A stretch of DNA of 64,000 bases, from positions 35,001 through 99,000 of the forward strand of contig NZ_AP026968.1 of NCBI RefSeq assembly GCF_037076355.1, in the 5' to 3' direction. The notes below the pieces were generated by a model that saw only the letters and a program-made list of their open reading frames with translations, was not told the origin of the DNA and searched no databases. Positions 18,121-27,223 of this stretch are shown here, in pieces; position 1 is the stretch's first letter; each line of letters opens with the position of its first letter. This DNA comes from Streptococcus parapneumoniae. Lineage in GTDB: Bacteria; Bacillota; Bacilli; Lactobacillales; Streptococcaceae. The position numbers were made by a program, and so were the translations under genes.

Positions 18121-19131
18121 TTAGAAAATACCGATAAGAGTCTGCATACCAAGACTAGTGAGGATGATGGCAATCCAGCAGATGGCTCCGAGAACAATGG
18201 ATTTTCCGCTGGATTTGACCATAGCGACCAGATTAGTTTTGAGACCGATAGCACTCATGGCCATGATAATGAGGAATTTGGAAAGTTGTTTGAGAGGGGT
18301 AAAGAAACTACTGGACACACCGAGAGAGGTCAGGAGGGTAGTTAGAAGAGATGCGAGGATAAAGTAAAGGATAAAAAGTGGGAAGACTTTTTTCAGTTGC
18401 AAGCCTTGCTTATTTTTTTGTTCACGACTTTGCCAGTAGGAGAGAAAGAGAGTGATGGGGATGATAGCTAGGGTGCGCGTGAGTTTGACAATGGTTGCGG
18501 ATTCGAGGGTATTGGTCTGGTAGAGACTGTCCCAGGCGCTGGCGGTAGCAGTTACAGAGGAAGTATCATTGACCGCAGTTCCTGCAAAGAGGGCGAAGCC
18601 TTCATTAGATAGATGAAGCCAGGTGCCGAGGGTTGGAAAGATGAGCGCAGCCAAGACATTGAAGAAAAAGATAACGGAGATGGCTTGGGCTACTTCCTTT
18701 TCCTTAGCATGGATAACAGGCGCTGTCGCTGCAATGGCAGAGCCCCCACAGATAGAAGAACCTACTCCAATCAAGGTGGCCAGTTTTGTGTCCAGTGCAA
18801 AGAAGCGCTGGAAGAGATAGGCAACAATCAAGGCTATTGAGATGGTGGACAGAATGACAGGGAGTGAAGATTGCCCAACTGCGAAGACTTGCGAGATATT
18901 GAGACCAAAACCAAGCAAGATAACAGCATACTGGAGCAATTTCTTGGAACTAAAGGTCAATCCAGCATCCAGTTGTTTATATGACGAGAGAAAGGGATGT
19001 AGGAGCATGCCCATAAAAATCGCAAAAACAGGAGCGCCAATAACAGGGAAGAATCCTCCTAAGTACCAAGATAGGATGGAAATGAGAAGGCAGGCCAAGA
19101 TGCCTGCTCCATTTTTTGATAGAAATGACAT
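18121..19131 (-). CDS. YeiH family putative sulfate exporter
   Basis: The 336-residue integral membrane protein has about ten hydrophobic helices and the family blocks [31 protein letters not shown] and [10 protein letters not shown]. The family (UPF0324) is annotated as sulfate exporters, with little biochemical proof. ATG at 19131 is chosen over 19143 because GGAGG sits 6 bp before it. It faces the CoA-binding protein gene. Confidence 0.82.
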   Translation of the reverse strand: MSFLSKNGAGILACLLISILSWYLGGFFPVIGAPVFAIFMGMLLHPFLSSYKQLDAGLTFSSKKLLQYAVILLGFGLNISQVFAVGQSSLPVILSTISIALIVAYLFQRFFALDTKLATLIGVGSSICGGSAIAATAPVIHAKEKEVAQAISVIFFFNVLAALIFPTLGTWLHLSNEGFALFAGTAVNDTSSVTATASAWDSLYQTNTLESATIVKLTRTLAIIPITLFLSYWQSREQKNKQGLQLKKVFPLFILYFILASLLTTLLTSLGVSSSFFTPLKQLSKFLIIMAMSAIGLKTNLVAMVKSSGKSIVLGAICWIAIILTSLGMQTLIGIF

Positions 19132-19212
19132 AAAAACCTCCAAATAGAATCTGTTACCATTATAGACCTGTAAACAGGAAAAGTAAAATAGAAAGTGGAG
19201 CCTAATAATTAT

Positions 19213-19241
19213 TTGACAAGTAGTGCTAATTATGTAATAAT
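19213..19241 (+). promoter_or_regulatory. Promoter of the antitoxin RNA
   Basis: TTGACA (19213-19218), 17 bp, AATAAT (19236-19241); start expected near 19248. Confidence 0.6.
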
Positions 19242-19247
19242 AATCTT

Positions 19248-19313
19248 ACAAGAACTGTAACGAAGTCTTGGCAAAAACAAAAATACCAGAGCTCCACCTC
19301 TGGTATTTCTTTT
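19248..19313 (+). ncRNA. Type I antitoxin RNA (par RNA II-like)
   Basis: A predicted 65-nt RNA converges on the toxin transcript and ends at the shared terminator. Its 5' part carries CTGTAACGAAGTCTTGGCAA starting at 19255, repeated with few changes at 19438 in the toxin gene start. In the plasmid par system such repeats base-pair with the toxin message near its start codon to block translation. Prediction from layout only. Confidence 0.6.
19281..19313. terminator. Shared bidirectional terminator of the toxin-antitoxin pair
   Basis: AAATACCAGAG pairs with CTCTGGTATTT (19281-19308) with A/T tracts either side, as in par loci where both RNAs use one terminator. Confidence 0.8.
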
Positions 19314-19342
19314 TGTCCAGTTACATTAAAACTAAACTCAGG

Positions 19343-19456
19343 TTATATTTTTTTGTCGCGCTTATCTAACCACTTTCTGACTATCCACTCAGAAATGACA
19401 TTACCGATAATAGTAATCAGTAACGGTGCTAGAATAACTGTAACGAAGATTAGCAA
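19343..19456 (-). CDS. Fst/Ldr-type membrane toxin
   Basis: A 37-residue peptide starts at TTG 19456 after GGAGGTGAG and runs through one hydrophobic helix (FVTVILAPLLITIIGNVI) to a charged tail EWIVRKWLDKRDKKI. This is the Fst superfamily pattern: short, one membrane span, W and K/R/D-rich C-terminus. Fst toxins insert into the membrane and stop growth when not silenced by RNA II. The toxin message also has a 5' stem-loop GGAGTTG/CAACTCC (19486-19502) and an extended -10 (TAAAAT at 19503-19508, minus strand), matching the par RNA I layout. Confidence 0.75.
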   Translation of the reverse strand: MLIFVTVILAPLLITIIGNVISEWIVRKWLDKRDKKI

Positions 19457-19552
19457 AAACTCACCTCCAAACTAAGTTCGTTAGTGGAGTTGCGACAACT
19501 CCATTTTAACATACTTCAATTTGTCATGCTAGCGTTATTCTATCATGTATTT

Positions 19553-19581
19553 TTGCGGTCGGGGGGCTTTTGTAGTATAAT
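19553..19581 (+). promoter_or_regulatory. Promoter of the aminotransferase-recO-plsX-acp operon
   Basis: TTGCGG (19553-19558), 17 bp, TATAAT (19576-19581). The spacer holds a run of six G (19561-19566). Confidence 0.65.
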
Positions 19582-19611
19582 AGAGATACGTTTTGAAAGT
19601 AGGAGGTATCT

Positions 19612-20781
19612 ATGGACTTAACTAAGCGCTTTAATAAACAGTTAGATAAGATTCAAGTTTCGTTGATTCGTCAGTTTGACCAGGCTATTTCGGAGATTCC
19701 TGGGGTTTTGCGTTTGACCTTGGGGGAGCCTGATTTTACAACGCCAGATCATGTCAAGGAGGAGGCCAAGCGAGCGATTGACCAGAACCAATCCTACTAT
19801 ACAGGGATGAGTGGTTTACTGACTTTACGTCAGGCAGCTAGTGACTTTGTTAAGGAAAAGTACCAACTGGACTATGCTCCTGAGAATGAAATCTTGGTTA
19901 CAATTGGGGCGACAGAGGCCTTATCTGCTACTTTGATGGCTATTTTGGAAGAGGGAGATAAGGTGCTCTTGCCAGCTCCTGCTTATCCAGGTTATGAACC
20001 GATTGTCAATCTAGTTGGGGCAGAGATTGTCGAGATTGACACGACTGAAAATGGGTTTGTCTTGACTCCTGAGATGTTGGAAAAGGCCATCTTGGAGCAA
20101 GGCGATAAGCTCAAGGCGGTTATTCTCAATTATCCAGTCAATCCGACAGGAATTACCTATAGTCGGGAGCAGTTGGAAGCTTTGGCAGTTGTTTTGCGTA
20201 AGTACGAAATTTTCGTAATCTGTGATGAGGTTTACTCAGAATTGACCTACACAGGGGAAGCCCATGTATCTCTAGGTATCATGCTAAGAGATCAGGCTAT
20301 TATCATCAATGGTTTGTCTAAATCGCATGCCATGACAGGTTGGCGTTTGGGCTTGATTTTTGCTCCTGCGGCCTTCACAGCCCAGTTAATCAAGAGTCAC
20401 CAATATTTGGTCACTGCCGCAAATACCATGGCGCAACATGCTGCGGTGGAAGCCTTGACGGTTGGTAAAAATGATGCGGAGCCTATGAAGAAGGAATACA
20501 TCCAGCGTCGAGATTATATTATCGAGAAAATGACTGCTCTTGGTTTTGAGATTATCAAACCAGACGGTGCCTTCTATATCTTTGCTAAGATTCCAGCTGG
20601 CTACAATCAAGATTCCTTTGCTTTTCTGAAGGATTTTGCTCAGAAGAAGGCTGTTGCCTTTATCCCTGGAGCAGCCTTTGGGCGTTATGGTGAAGGTTAT
20701 GTTCGCCTATCTTATGCAGCCAGCATGGAGACTATCAAAGAAGCCATGAAACGACTTGAGGAGTACATGAGAGAATCATGA
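19612..20781 (+). CDS. araT: PLP-dependent aminotransferase (aromatic amino acid type)
   Basis: The 389-residue class I aminotransferase has the PLP-lysine block [15 protein letters not shown], the [12 protein letters not shown] and ICDEVYSEL motifs, and the C-terminal YVRLSYA arginine site. The pneumococcal orthologue next to recO is usually annotated as an aromatic amino acid aminotransferase; substrate specificity is not provable from sequence. GGAGG lies before ATG 19612. It overlaps recO by 4 bp, so the pair is translationally coupled. Confidence 0.85.
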   Translation: MDLTKRFNKQLDKIQVSLIRQFDQAISEIPGVLRLTLGEPDFTTPDHVKEEAKRAIDQNQSYYTGMSGLLTLRQAASDFVKEKYQLDYAPENEILVTIGATEALSATLMAILEEGDKVLLPAPAYPGYEPIVNLVGAEIVEIDTTENGFVLTPEMLEKAILEQGDKLKAVILNYPVNPTGITYSREQLEALAVVLRKYEIFVICDEVYSELTYTGEAHVSLGIMLRDQAIIINGLSKSHAMTGWRLGLIFAPAAFTAQLIKSHQYLVTAANTMAQHAAVEALTVGKNDAEPMKKEYIQRRDYIIEKMTALGFEIIKPDGAFYIFAKIPAGYNQDSFAFLKDFAQKKAVAFIPGAAFGRYGEGYVRLSYAASMETIKEAMKRLEEYMRES

Positions 20782-21548
20782 TTCAGTCTATCACGAGTCA
20801 AGGCTTGGTGCTCTACAATCGCAATTTTCGTGAGGATGATAAGCTCGTCAAGATTTTTACTGAGCAGGCTGGCAAGCGCATGTTTTTCGTTAAACATGCT
20901 GGCCAGTCTAAGCTGGCGCCGGTTATTCAGCCCTTGGTTCTGGCTCGATTTCTCTTACGAATCAATGATGATGGGCTCAGTTACATTGAGGACTATCATG
21001 AGGTGATGACTTTTCCCAAGATTAATAGCGACCTCTTTGTCATGGCTTATGCGACCTACGTGGCAGCTCTTGCAGATGCTAGTTTGCAGGATAATCAGCA
21101 GGATGCTCCCTTGTTTGCTTTTTTGCAAAAGACTTTGGAGTTGATGGAAGCTGGCTTGGATTATCAGGTTTTGACTAACATTTTTGAAATTCAAATCTTG
21201 ACTCGATTTGGGATTAGCCTCAATTTTAATGAGTGTGTCTTTTGCCATCGGGTCGGTCAGGCTTTTGACTTTTCTTTCAAATATGGCGCTTGCCTCTGTC
21301 CAGACCATTATCATGAAGATGAGAGACGTTGCCATCTAAACCCTAATATCCCTTATCTGTTCAATCAATTTCAAGCCATTGATTTTGAAACCTTGGAGAC
21401 CATTTCGCTCAAGCCTGAAATCAAGCAAGAGCTACGCCAATTTATGGATCAACTCTACGAAGAGTACGTTGGGATTCACCTAAAATCAAAGAAATTTATT
21501 GATTCCCTATCAGACTGGGGACAATTACTAAAAGAGGAAAAGAAATGA
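20778..21548 (+). CDS. recO: DNA repair protein RecO
   Basis: RecO, with RecF and RecR, loads RecA on SSB-coated single-stranded DNA. The 256-residue protein has the N-terminal OB fold ([22 protein letters not shown]) and a C-terminal Cys-containing segment (NECVFCHR ... GACLCPDHY) resembling the RecO zinc site. ATG overlaps the aminotransferase stop (ATGA), and its own end overlaps plsX by 4 bp. Confidence 0.93.
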   Translation: MIQSITSQGLVLYNRNFREDDKLVKIFTEQAGKRMFFVKHAGQSKLAPVIQPLVLARFLLRINDDGLSYIEDYHEVMTFPKINSDLFVMAYATYVAALADASLQDNQQDAPLFAFLQKTLELMEAGLDYQVLTNIFEIQILTRFGISLNFNECVFCHRVGQAFDFSFKYGACLCPDHYHEDERRCHLNPNIPYLFNQFQAIDFETLETISLKPEIKQELRQFMDQLYEEYVGIHLKSKKFIDSLSDWGQLLKEEKK

Positions 21549-22537
21549 AAAAAATCGCAGTAGATGCCATGGGGGGAGATTACGCACCTCAGGCCATCGT
21601 TGAGGGTGTCAATCAAGCCCTAGCTGACTTTTCAGATATCGAGATTCAACTCTACGGAGATGAAGATAAAATCAAGCAATATCTGACAGCGACAGAGCGC
21701 GTCAGCATTATCCATACGGATGAGAAGATTGATTCAGACGATGAACCTACGAGAGCTATTCGGAAGAAGAAGGATGCCAGTATGGTATTGGCGGCCAAGG
21801 CTGTCAAAGAGGGAGAAGCAGACGCTGTTCTCTCAGCTGGGAATACAGGTGCTTTACTAGCAGCAGGATTTTTCATCGTGGGTCGTATCAAGAACATCGA
21901 TCGTCCTGGGCTTATGTCAACTTTACCGACTGTAGATGGGAAGGGGTTTGACATGCTGGACCTCGGTGCTAATGCGGAAAATACAGCCCAGCACCTCCAT
22001 CAATATGCGGTTCTAGGTTCTTTCTATGCTAAAAATGTTCGTGGCATTGCGCAGCCACGCGTTGGCTTGCTCAACAACGGAACAGAGAGTAGCAAGGGCG
22101 ACCCGCTTCGTAAGGAAACTTATGAACTACTAGTAGCTGATGAAAGTTTGAATTTTATCGGAAATGTGGAAGCGCGTGATTTGATGAATGGCGTTGCGGA
22201 TGTTGTCGTGGCAGATGGTTTCACGGGAAACGCTGTGCTCAAATCCATCGAAGGGACAGCCATGGGAATCATGGGCTTACTCAAGACCGCTATTACAGGT
22301 GGTGGTCTTCGAGCAAAACTCGGCGCACTTCTTCTCAAGGATAGCCTCAGAAGTTTGAAAAAACAGCTCAACTACTCAGATGTTGGTGGAGCGGTCTTGT
22401 TTGGTGTCAAGGCACCTGTTGTCAAGACTCATGGCTCAAGCGATGCCAAGGCTGTTTATAGTACAATTCGCCAGATTCGTACCATGCTAGAAACAGACGT
22501 AGTTGCCCAGACTGCGCGTGAATTTTCAGGAGAATAA
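21545..22537 (+). CDS. plsX: Phosphate acyltransferase PlsX
   Basis: PlsX makes acyl-phosphate from acyl-ACP for phospholipid synthesis. The 330-residue protein starts [19 protein letters not shown] and carries the family blocks [19 protein letters not shown] and [14 protein letters not shown]. It overlaps recO and is followed 5 bp later by an acyl carrier protein gene, the expected partner. Peripheral membrane enzyme. Confidence 0.95.
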   Translation: MKKIAVDAMGGDYAPQAIVEGVNQALADFSDIEIQLYGDEDKIKQYLTATERVSIIHTDEKIDSDDEPTRAIRKKKDASMVLAAKAVKEGEADAVLSAGNTGALLAAGFFIVGRIKNIDRPGLMSTLPTVDGKGFDMLDLGANAENTAQHLHQYAVLGSFYAKNVRGIAQPRVGLLNNGTESSKGDPLRKETYELLVADESLNFIGNVEARDLMNGVADVVVADGFTGNAVLKSIEGTAMGIMGLLKTAITGGGLRAKLGALLLKDSLRSLKKQLNYSDVGGAVLFGVKAPVVKTHGSSDAKAVYSTIRQIRTMLETDVVAQTAREFSGE

Positions 22538-22542
22538 AAGAG

Positions 22543-22776
22543 ATGACAGAAAAAGAAATTTTTGACCGTATTGTGACCATTATCCAAGAGCGACAGGGAG
22601 AGGACTTTGTCGTGACAGAATCCTTGAGTTTGAAAGACGACTTGGATGCTGACTCCGTTGACTTGATGGAGTTTATCTTGACACTGGAAGATGAATTTAA
22701 TATCGAAATCAGTGACGAGGAAATTGATCAACTCCAAAGTGTAGGGGATGTTATCAAGATCATTCAAGCAAAATAA
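22543..22776 (+). CDS. acpP: Acyl carrier protein
   Basis: The 77-residue acidic protein carries the phosphopantetheine site DADSVDLMEF with Ser38 and helix III EEIDQLQSVGDVI. Streptococci have a second ACP in the fab cluster; this one is linked to plsX and so probably serves phospholipid acylation or incorporation of exogenous fatty acids. The symbol is generic. A terminator follows. Confidence 0.88.
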   Translation: MTEKEIFDRIVTIIQERQGEDFVVTESLSLKDDLDADSVDLMEFILTLEDEFNIEISDEEIDQLQSVGDVIKIIQAK

Positions 22777-22786
22777 AGATAAGAAG

Positions 22787-22814
22787 TTCCAAGGCATTTG
22801 CTTTGGAATTTTTT
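22787..22814 (+). terminator. Terminator of the recO-plsX-acp operon
   Basis: TTCCAA-GCA pairs with TGC-TTGGAA across a short loop, followed by T6. Confidence 0.88.
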
Positions 22815-22823
22815 CTTTGACTT

Positions 22824-22939
22824 AATACTCTTCGAAAATCTCTTCAAACCACGTTAGCTCTATCTACAACCTCAAATCCGTGCTTTGAGCAACCTGCGGC
22901 TAGCTTCCTAGTTTGCTCTTTGATTTTCATTGAGTATAA
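22824..22939. repeat. BOX element (short form)
   Basis: It starts ATACTCTTCGAAAATC (boxA) and ends TTGATTTTCATTGAGTAT (boxC), both hallmark BOX sequences of pneumococci. The boxA GTCAGCGTCGCC part is partly lost and there is no full boxB. BOX elements form stem-loops in RNA and can modulate neighbouring genes. Confidence 0.88.
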
Positions 22940-23138
22940 GTGACAGTTTAGGAACAGATTTAGTCTTTCTAGGGACAGTAGAAATCTGAGGAGAAATAAG
23001 GGATATAATAGAGTCAGAAAAAATCAATCTCCAAAAAGGAGAAAAAAGAAAGGATTTTTATAGAGTTGTATCAATACGGTATTACTCAAAATACAATTCG
23101 TAGATATTGGTAATATTGTCTAATTTTTCACAATATTA

Positions 23139-23167
23139 TTGACTTTGACAATGAAAAGTATTAGAAT
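23139..23167 (+). promoter_or_regulatory. Promoter of the N-terminal-repeat choline-binding protein
   Basis: TTGACT (23139-23144), 17 bp, TAGAAT (23162-23167). The leader holds a GAGGG/CCCTC hairpin near 23181-23194. Confidence 0.6.
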
Positions 23168-23225
23168 ATAGCTAAATAAAGAGGGGAAGCCCTCTTATAG
23201 CTGTTCGATAAAGGAGGAAATAGCT

Positions 23226-24395
23226 ATGAAAAAATCTAAATTACTTACTCTTGGTTTGCTTGCAGGTGCTGGTCTGCTTTTGTCTATTAACCAAGCACAG
23301 GCTGCAGATACTTGGGTTAAAAATGGTGCTGACTGGAATCTTTCACAAGATGGCAGTCTAGCTAAGGATAAATGGGTACAAAATGCTGGGTCATGGTATC
23401 ACTTCGATAGCGCTGGTAAAATGCAGACAGGATGGCTCAAAGACGGTGATACATGGTATTCACTAGCAGATAGTGGAGCTATGCGTACTGGCTGGTACAA
23501 GGAAGGCAACACATGGTACTCACTAGCTAATAGTGGTGCCATGCGTACAGGTTGGTACAAAGAAGGGTCTACATGGTACTATCTTCATTTTAGTGGTTCT
23601 ATGATGACAGGTTGGGAGTTCATAGATGGTAAATGGTCTTACTTTGAAAAATCAGGTGCTATGGTCGCAGATAGAGCTGTTCCAGCCAGTGATGGGGAAA
23701 GTTATGTCATTGGTAAGGATGGCTATCTAGCAAATAGAAAAGATGCTGGATACAATATTCATGATATTGTCAAACTTGGAGATGGGCAAGAATATTTGCT
23801 AAATGCTAAAGGTGACGATGTTATTATTGAAAAAAACACTTGGTATATCAGACCAGAGTTCAAGAAGTTTTCTAATAAATATGGAGATGAGGTTGCAAAT
23901 ACTACCTTAGCTTTAGTGGATAATAAAGAAGAAGGACAAGAAATTGATCCTAAGGCAGTTGTACAGAACTTCCAAAACTTACCAAATCGCTACTACTTTG
24001 ATGAAAATGGACATCGTGTGGTTAATATCCCAGCAATGACAACCTATTCAGAGATTAAAAAAGTTGGCAATGATGTCTATTTAGAAAATCCAGGTGCACG
24101 ACTTCGTCTTGGAGCTACCCACTTTACAATCAATAACAATAAACTATACTATTTAGAAAATGAGCAAGGTAAGCTCAAAACAGGTTACTTTGTATTAATT
24201 GATGATGGTATGGCTACAACCCACTATCACTTCCTAGCCTATGCGGATCAATCTGGTGAAATTCTTAAGATGAAACGCTTGCCATCAGGAGTTTCAGATT
24301 ATCTGGATAAAGAAATCGATGGTTTATACGGTGAAAAAATTAAGATTGAATCTCCACACTCAAACGAATATTATAAAGTGGTTGTGGTTAAATAA
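23226..24395 (+). CDS. Choline-binding protein with N-terminal repeats and a novel C-terminal domain
   Basis: The 389-residue protein has a signal peptide (1-27, cleavage near AQAAD), then about five or six choline-binding repeats (about 28-150; e.g. GWYKEGSTWYYL), then a 230-residue C-terminal part without repeats. That part is rich in aromatic and charged residues (NRYYFDENGHRVV, ATTHYHFLAYADQ) and matches no family I recognise. Repeats at the N-terminus are the less common order. AAGGAGG lies 8 bp before the ATG. It sits at the edge of the peptide cluster, but nothing links it functionally. Confidence 0.8.
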   Translation: MKKSKLLTLGLLAGAGLLLSINQAQAADTWVKNGADWNLSQDGSLAKDKWVQNAGSWYHFDSAGKMQTGWLKDGDTWYSLADSGAMRTGWYKEGNTWYSLANSGAMRTGWYKEGSTWYYLHFSGSMMTGWEFIDGKWSYFEKSGAMVADRAVPASDGESYVIGKDGYLANRKDAGYNIHDIVKLGDGQEYLLNAKGDDVIIEKNTWYIRPEFKKFSNKYGDEVANTTLALVDNKEEGQEIDPKAVVQNFQNLPNRYYFDENGHRVVNIPAMTTYSEIKKVGNDVYLENPGARLRLGATHFTINNNKLYYLENEQGKLKTGYFVLIDDGMATTHYHFLAYADQSGEILKMKRLPSGVSDYLDKEIDGLYGEKIKIESPHSNEYYKVVVVK

Positions 24396-24450
24396 AAATA
24401 ACATCTTCACAACTAATCGTTAACGCTCTAACCAATATACCATTTTCAGG

Positions 24451-24494
24451 AGGCTTTAGATTTCTTGTATTTTAAAAGGAAACTAAAGCCTTTT
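24451..24494 (+). terminator. Terminator of the choline-binding protein gene
   Basis: AGGCTTTAG (24451-24459) pairs with CTAAAGCCT (24483-24491), followed by a T run. Confidence 0.75.
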
Positions 24495-24547
24495 GTAGAT
24501 GGAGCAGGGGATAGAGTTATCTATAAAATAATGAAAAGGAGTCTGTC

Positions 24548-24694
24548 ATGGAAATGAAAAATACATTTGTAGAATTGGAACAATTTGAAGAGTTAACTCC
24601 AGAGGTTTTGGAGGAAGTGAATGGTGGAGGGATTTTTGAAGATACTGTAAAATGGTGCAATAAATTATTTGGTACGGGTAGACACGTTGCTTAA
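24548..24694 (+). CDS. Double-glycine leader peptide, probable pheromone of the adjacent kinase
   Basis: A 48-residue peptide begins MEMKNTFVELEQFEELTPEV, closely resembling the ComC leader (MKNT-KLEQF), with a Gly-Gly at residues 26-27 before GIFEDTVKWCNKLFGTGRHVA. Cleavage after the double glycine by a C39 transporter such as ComA would release a 21-residue peptide. AAAGGAG lies before the ATG. A ComD/BlpH-like kinase gene starts 33 bp later, so a signalling role is the best reading; a bacteriocin is the alternative. Too short for standard ORF calling. Confidence 0.78.
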   Translation: MEMKNTFVELEQFEELTPEVLEEVNGGGIFEDTVKWCNKLFGTGRHVA

Positions 24695-24727
24695 ATTCAC
24701 AGTATTAGTTAGAGATTAGATTTATTT

Positions 24728-26074
24728 ATGCTTATTTTAGAATTCTTATTTTCTGTGATATATCTACTGTTGGTAGTCGTTTCAACCATAGTGCCTACTA
24801 TTTATTTGGGTGCTCAAATTTCCCCAGAATTTTATAAAAAACGTTATTGGATACTCATATTTTTAATTAGTTTATCTGCTCGTCAAACATTTGGAGAATT
24901 ATTTCATATAGGAGTTCTTATCTACTTTTACTGTATTTTTTTATTAGTATTGCACAAGGGAAAAGGGGAATCTCTTTTTCTTTCTCTGTATCTTTTTCTC
25001 TTCTTTCAAAGTATTCGTTATTTATTTTTGACAATTTGGATTCGTGTATTATCTGGTGAGCATTGTTGTTTCGTAGATTCGTTTTCTACTTTATATATAT
25101 CTATATTTGATTTATTATCAATCTTTCTATGTTGTAAAATTATGAAGCGTTGGTCTTTGGATTTGGATTTATTCTTTTCAGATACTTTTAAAACCCACTA
25201 TCGTAAGAGCTTTTTCATTATCCTACCTCTGACTGGATTTAGGATATTCTCTTCGTTCATGACCAATAGAAATAGTTCTTTTTACGTTCGCTTTGACACG
25301 ACCATTTCTCTCCTGATTTTCATTCTCTTTTTCTCCTGGCTCTTTTATATCAGACACTTAGAGCAGGTTTATCGTGATGAGCAGACCATTCAGAGACAGG
25401 AAGAAGAAAATCGTTCCTTGCAAGGGATGGTGGATAAGTTGGGTCATCTCTATGATGAGGTTCGAGGTTTCCGTCATGATTTTGCAGGGATTGTCGCTAG
25501 CATGGAGCCTGCCATAGCGAATCAAGATATGGCTGAGGTGTCTACCATTTATCAAGATGTCTTTCTGAAGACCAATGAAAAGCTGAGAAAGGCGGACTAC
25601 ACGGCCTTTAATCTTCACAATATCCATGACATAGCCATTCGTAATACCTTGGCAAAAGCCATGATTGTGGCAGATAATCAGGGAATTCATTTTAGTTTGG
25701 AGACGGTGGGGGTTGTCGAAGAGCTGGCTTTGCCTATGTTGGAGGCTATCCGTATCCTCTCTATCCTCACGACAAATGCCTTAGAGGCAGCCAGTGAGGC
25801 GGAAAATCCGCAGATTAGGGTTGCTTTGTTGGCAAGTGATAGGAGTGTCCATTTTATCATTGAAAACACTCGTAAGAAGGAAGAACTAAATCCCAGCATT
25901 CTCAGTCAAAAGGGATACTCTACCAAGGGAAACCACAGTGGACTGGGTTTAGCGACCTTGGAGGATATGGTTTTTCATTATGATTTAAACTTAGATACCC
26001 AGCTAGGAGAGACGACTTTTAGACAAGATTTAGAATTGCCATTTAAGGATGAGAAACGAGGGGGAGAGGAATGA
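24728..26074 (+). CDS. HPK10-type sensor histidine kinase (ComD/BlpH-like)
   Basis: The 448-residue protein has six to seven hydrophobic segments in the first 215 residues, a coiled linker (QRQEEENRSLQGMVDKL), an H-box FRHDFAG with His250, an N-box TTNALEAAS and a G-box NHSGLGLATLEDM. This is the peptide-sensing HPK10 subfamily paired with LytTR regulators. It overlaps the regulator gene by 4 bp and follows the double-glycine peptide. It is distinct from comD, which lies elsewhere in pneumococci. Confidence 0.88.
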   Translation: MLILEFLFSVIYLLLVVVSTIVPTIYLGAQISPEFYKKRYWILIFLISLSARQTFGELFHIGVLIYFYCIFLLVLHKGKGESLFLSLYLFLFFQSIRYLFLTIWIRVLSGEHCCFVDSFSTLYISIFDLLSIFLCCKIMKRWSLDLDLFFSDTFKTHYRKSFFIILPLTGFRIFSSFMTNRNSSFYVRFDTTISLLIFILFFSWLFYIRHLEQVYRDEQTIQRQEEENRSLQGMVDKLGHLYDEVRGFRHDFAGIVASMEPAIANQDMAEVSTIYQDVFLKTNEKLRKADYTAFNLHNIHDIAIRNTLAKAMIVADNQGIHFSLETVGVVEELALPMLEAIRILSILTTNALEAASEAENPQIRVALLASDRSVHFIIENTRKKEELNPSILSQKGYSTKGNHSGLGLATLEDMVFHYDLNLDTQLGETTFRQDLELPFKDEKRGGEE

Positions 26075-26802
26075 GAATTTTAGTTTTGGAAGACGATAGA
26101 GTCCAGCAAGGACGGATAGAGCAGACTTTACTAGATATCGGTCGCTCTCGCAATTTGAGATTGGAAATTGATATTGCTAAAAACTATGGAGATGTTGAAA
26201 AGTATTCTCAGTATTTTGACCATTACCAGCTCTATTTATTGGATTTAGAGATTGATGGAGAGCGTGAACGGGGCTTTCAGGTTGCTCAACAGGTTCGGGA
26301 GCGGGATCCTTTTACAAGCATTGTCTTTGTGTCCACACACTCGGAGGCCTTGCCTCTAGCTTTTCGCTACCACTTGTCTGCCTTGGATTTTATTTCCAAG
26401 GATCAGCCAGAGGCGGACTACTGTCATCAGATGGAGCGCTGTCTGGACTATGTACTGGCAGTGGACAAGAGGGAAAATATGCGTCTCTTCACCTATAGTT
26501 TTGAGGGAAGACGGGGCTTTACTCTGCCCTACCATGAAATTTTAGCCTTTGAAACCTCAGTGGAATCCCATCGTATCAAGGTCTACTATGCCAATCATTC
26601 TATCAAAACCATTTATGGTAGTCTCAAGGATATCGCTGCCAAGGCTGAAAAAGATTACTTTGTCTATGCCAATCGCAATACTTTAGTCAGTTTACAGGCA
26701 ATTGAAGAGATGACTGCCACAGAAGTGACCTTGTTAGAAGGCTTGCACTTCCCCGTATCACGAACAGCCAGAAGAACACTTAAAAAACATCTCAATGTCT
26801 AA
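26071..26802 (+). CDS. LytTR response regulator (ComE/BlpR-like)
   Basis: The 243-residue protein has a receiver domain (acidic pair ED in LVLEDDR, phospho-acceptor Asp58 in YLLDLEIDGE, Lys in FISKDQPE) and a LytTR DNA-binding domain (about 140-240; FETSVESHRIKVYY, YFVYANRNTLVSL, FPVSRTARR). It probably activates the peptide genes downstream upon pheromone sensing. No textbook pair of 9-bp LytTR repeats is obvious before them, so its targets are not defined here. Confidence 0.88.
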   Translation: MRILVLEDDRVQQGRIEQTLLDIGRSRNLRLEIDIAKNYGDVEKYSQYFDHYQLYLLDLEIDGERERGFQVAQQVRERDPFTSIVFVSTHSEALPLAFRYHLSALDFISKDQPEADYCHQMERCLDYVLAVDKRENMRLFTYSFEGRRGFTLPYHEILAFETSVESHRIKVYYANHSIKTIYGSLKDIAAKAEKDYFVYANRNTLVSLQAIEEMTATEVTLLEGLHFPVSRTARRTLKKHLNV

Positions 26803-26829
26803 TATCTGTTAGAATTGGATGAGTTTATC

Positions 26830-26870
26830 AATAAGAATGTCGGAAAATTTTCTGATATTCTTATTTTTTT
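26830..26870 (+). terminator. Terminator after the response regulator
   Basis: AATAAGAAT (26830-26838) pairs with ATTCTTATT (26857-26865), extended by five more pairs toward the loop, then T run. It separates the regulatory genes from the micro-ORFs. Confidence 0.8.
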
Positions 26871-26921
26871 GACTTCCTTTTCGAATAGATAAGTAAGAGG
26901 AAAAGGAAAGGAGCCTAGTTC

Positions 26922-26972
26922 ATGTTTATATCAATGTTCTACCCATGGTTGACTGAGTTATTTTTTAAATAA
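26922..26972 (+). CDS. Micro-ORF 1: 16-residue hydrophobic peptide
   Basis: Encodes MFISMFYPWLTELFFK after AAAGGAG. The most diverged of three paralogues, sharing FY-W, LFFK and length. No leader or signal sequence. Function unknown; a leaderless antimicrobial or signalling peptide, or a small membrane toxin, are possible. Confidence 0.65.
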   Translation: MFISMFYPWLTELFFK

Positions 26973-27046
26973 ATTTAATTTAGTTGTACATTTTCGAAAA
27001 TTTTTTCGAATAGATAAGTAAGAGGAAAAAGAAAGGAGTCTGGTTT

Positions 27047-27097
27047 ATGTATCTACCAATTTTCTATTCATGGTACATTAAATTATTTTTCAAATAA
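27047..27097 (+). CDS. Micro-ORF 2: 16-residue hydrophobic peptide
   Basis: Encodes MYLPIFYSWYIKLFFK, with AAAGGAG 9 bp before the ATG. Differences from its neighbours fall in codons that keep length, aromatic character and the C-terminal KLFFK, arguing for selection on the peptide. Confidence 0.7.
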   Translation: MYLPIFYSWYIKLFFK

Positions 27098-27172
27098 ATT
27101 TTGATTTAGTTGTTTATTTTCGAATTCTTTTTCGAATAAATAAGTGAGAGGAAAAGGAAAGGAGTTTGCTTC

Positions 27173-27223
27173 ATGTATCTACCAATTTTCTATCCATGGT
27201 TTACTAAATTATTTTTCAAATAA
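27173..27223 (+). CDS. Micro-ORF 3: 16-residue hydrophobic peptide
   Basis: Encodes MYLPIFYPWFTKLFFK. Compared with micro-ORF 2 it changes S to P and YI to FT. Same ribosome-binding region and downstream spacing as the other units. Confidence 0.7.
   Translation: MYLPIFYPWFTKLFFK

Noticed and set aside
19553-19581. Phase-variable promoter from the G6 run before the aminotransferase gene
   Set aside because: Six G are too few for frequent slippage and the present spacer is already the optimal 17 bp; an essential operon is unlikely to be phase variable.
24728-26802. comD-comE of the competence regulon
   Set aside because: Peptide, kinase and regulator resemble but do not match ComC/ComD/ComE, and the pneumococcal comCDE locus lies elsewhere; treated as a paralogous system.
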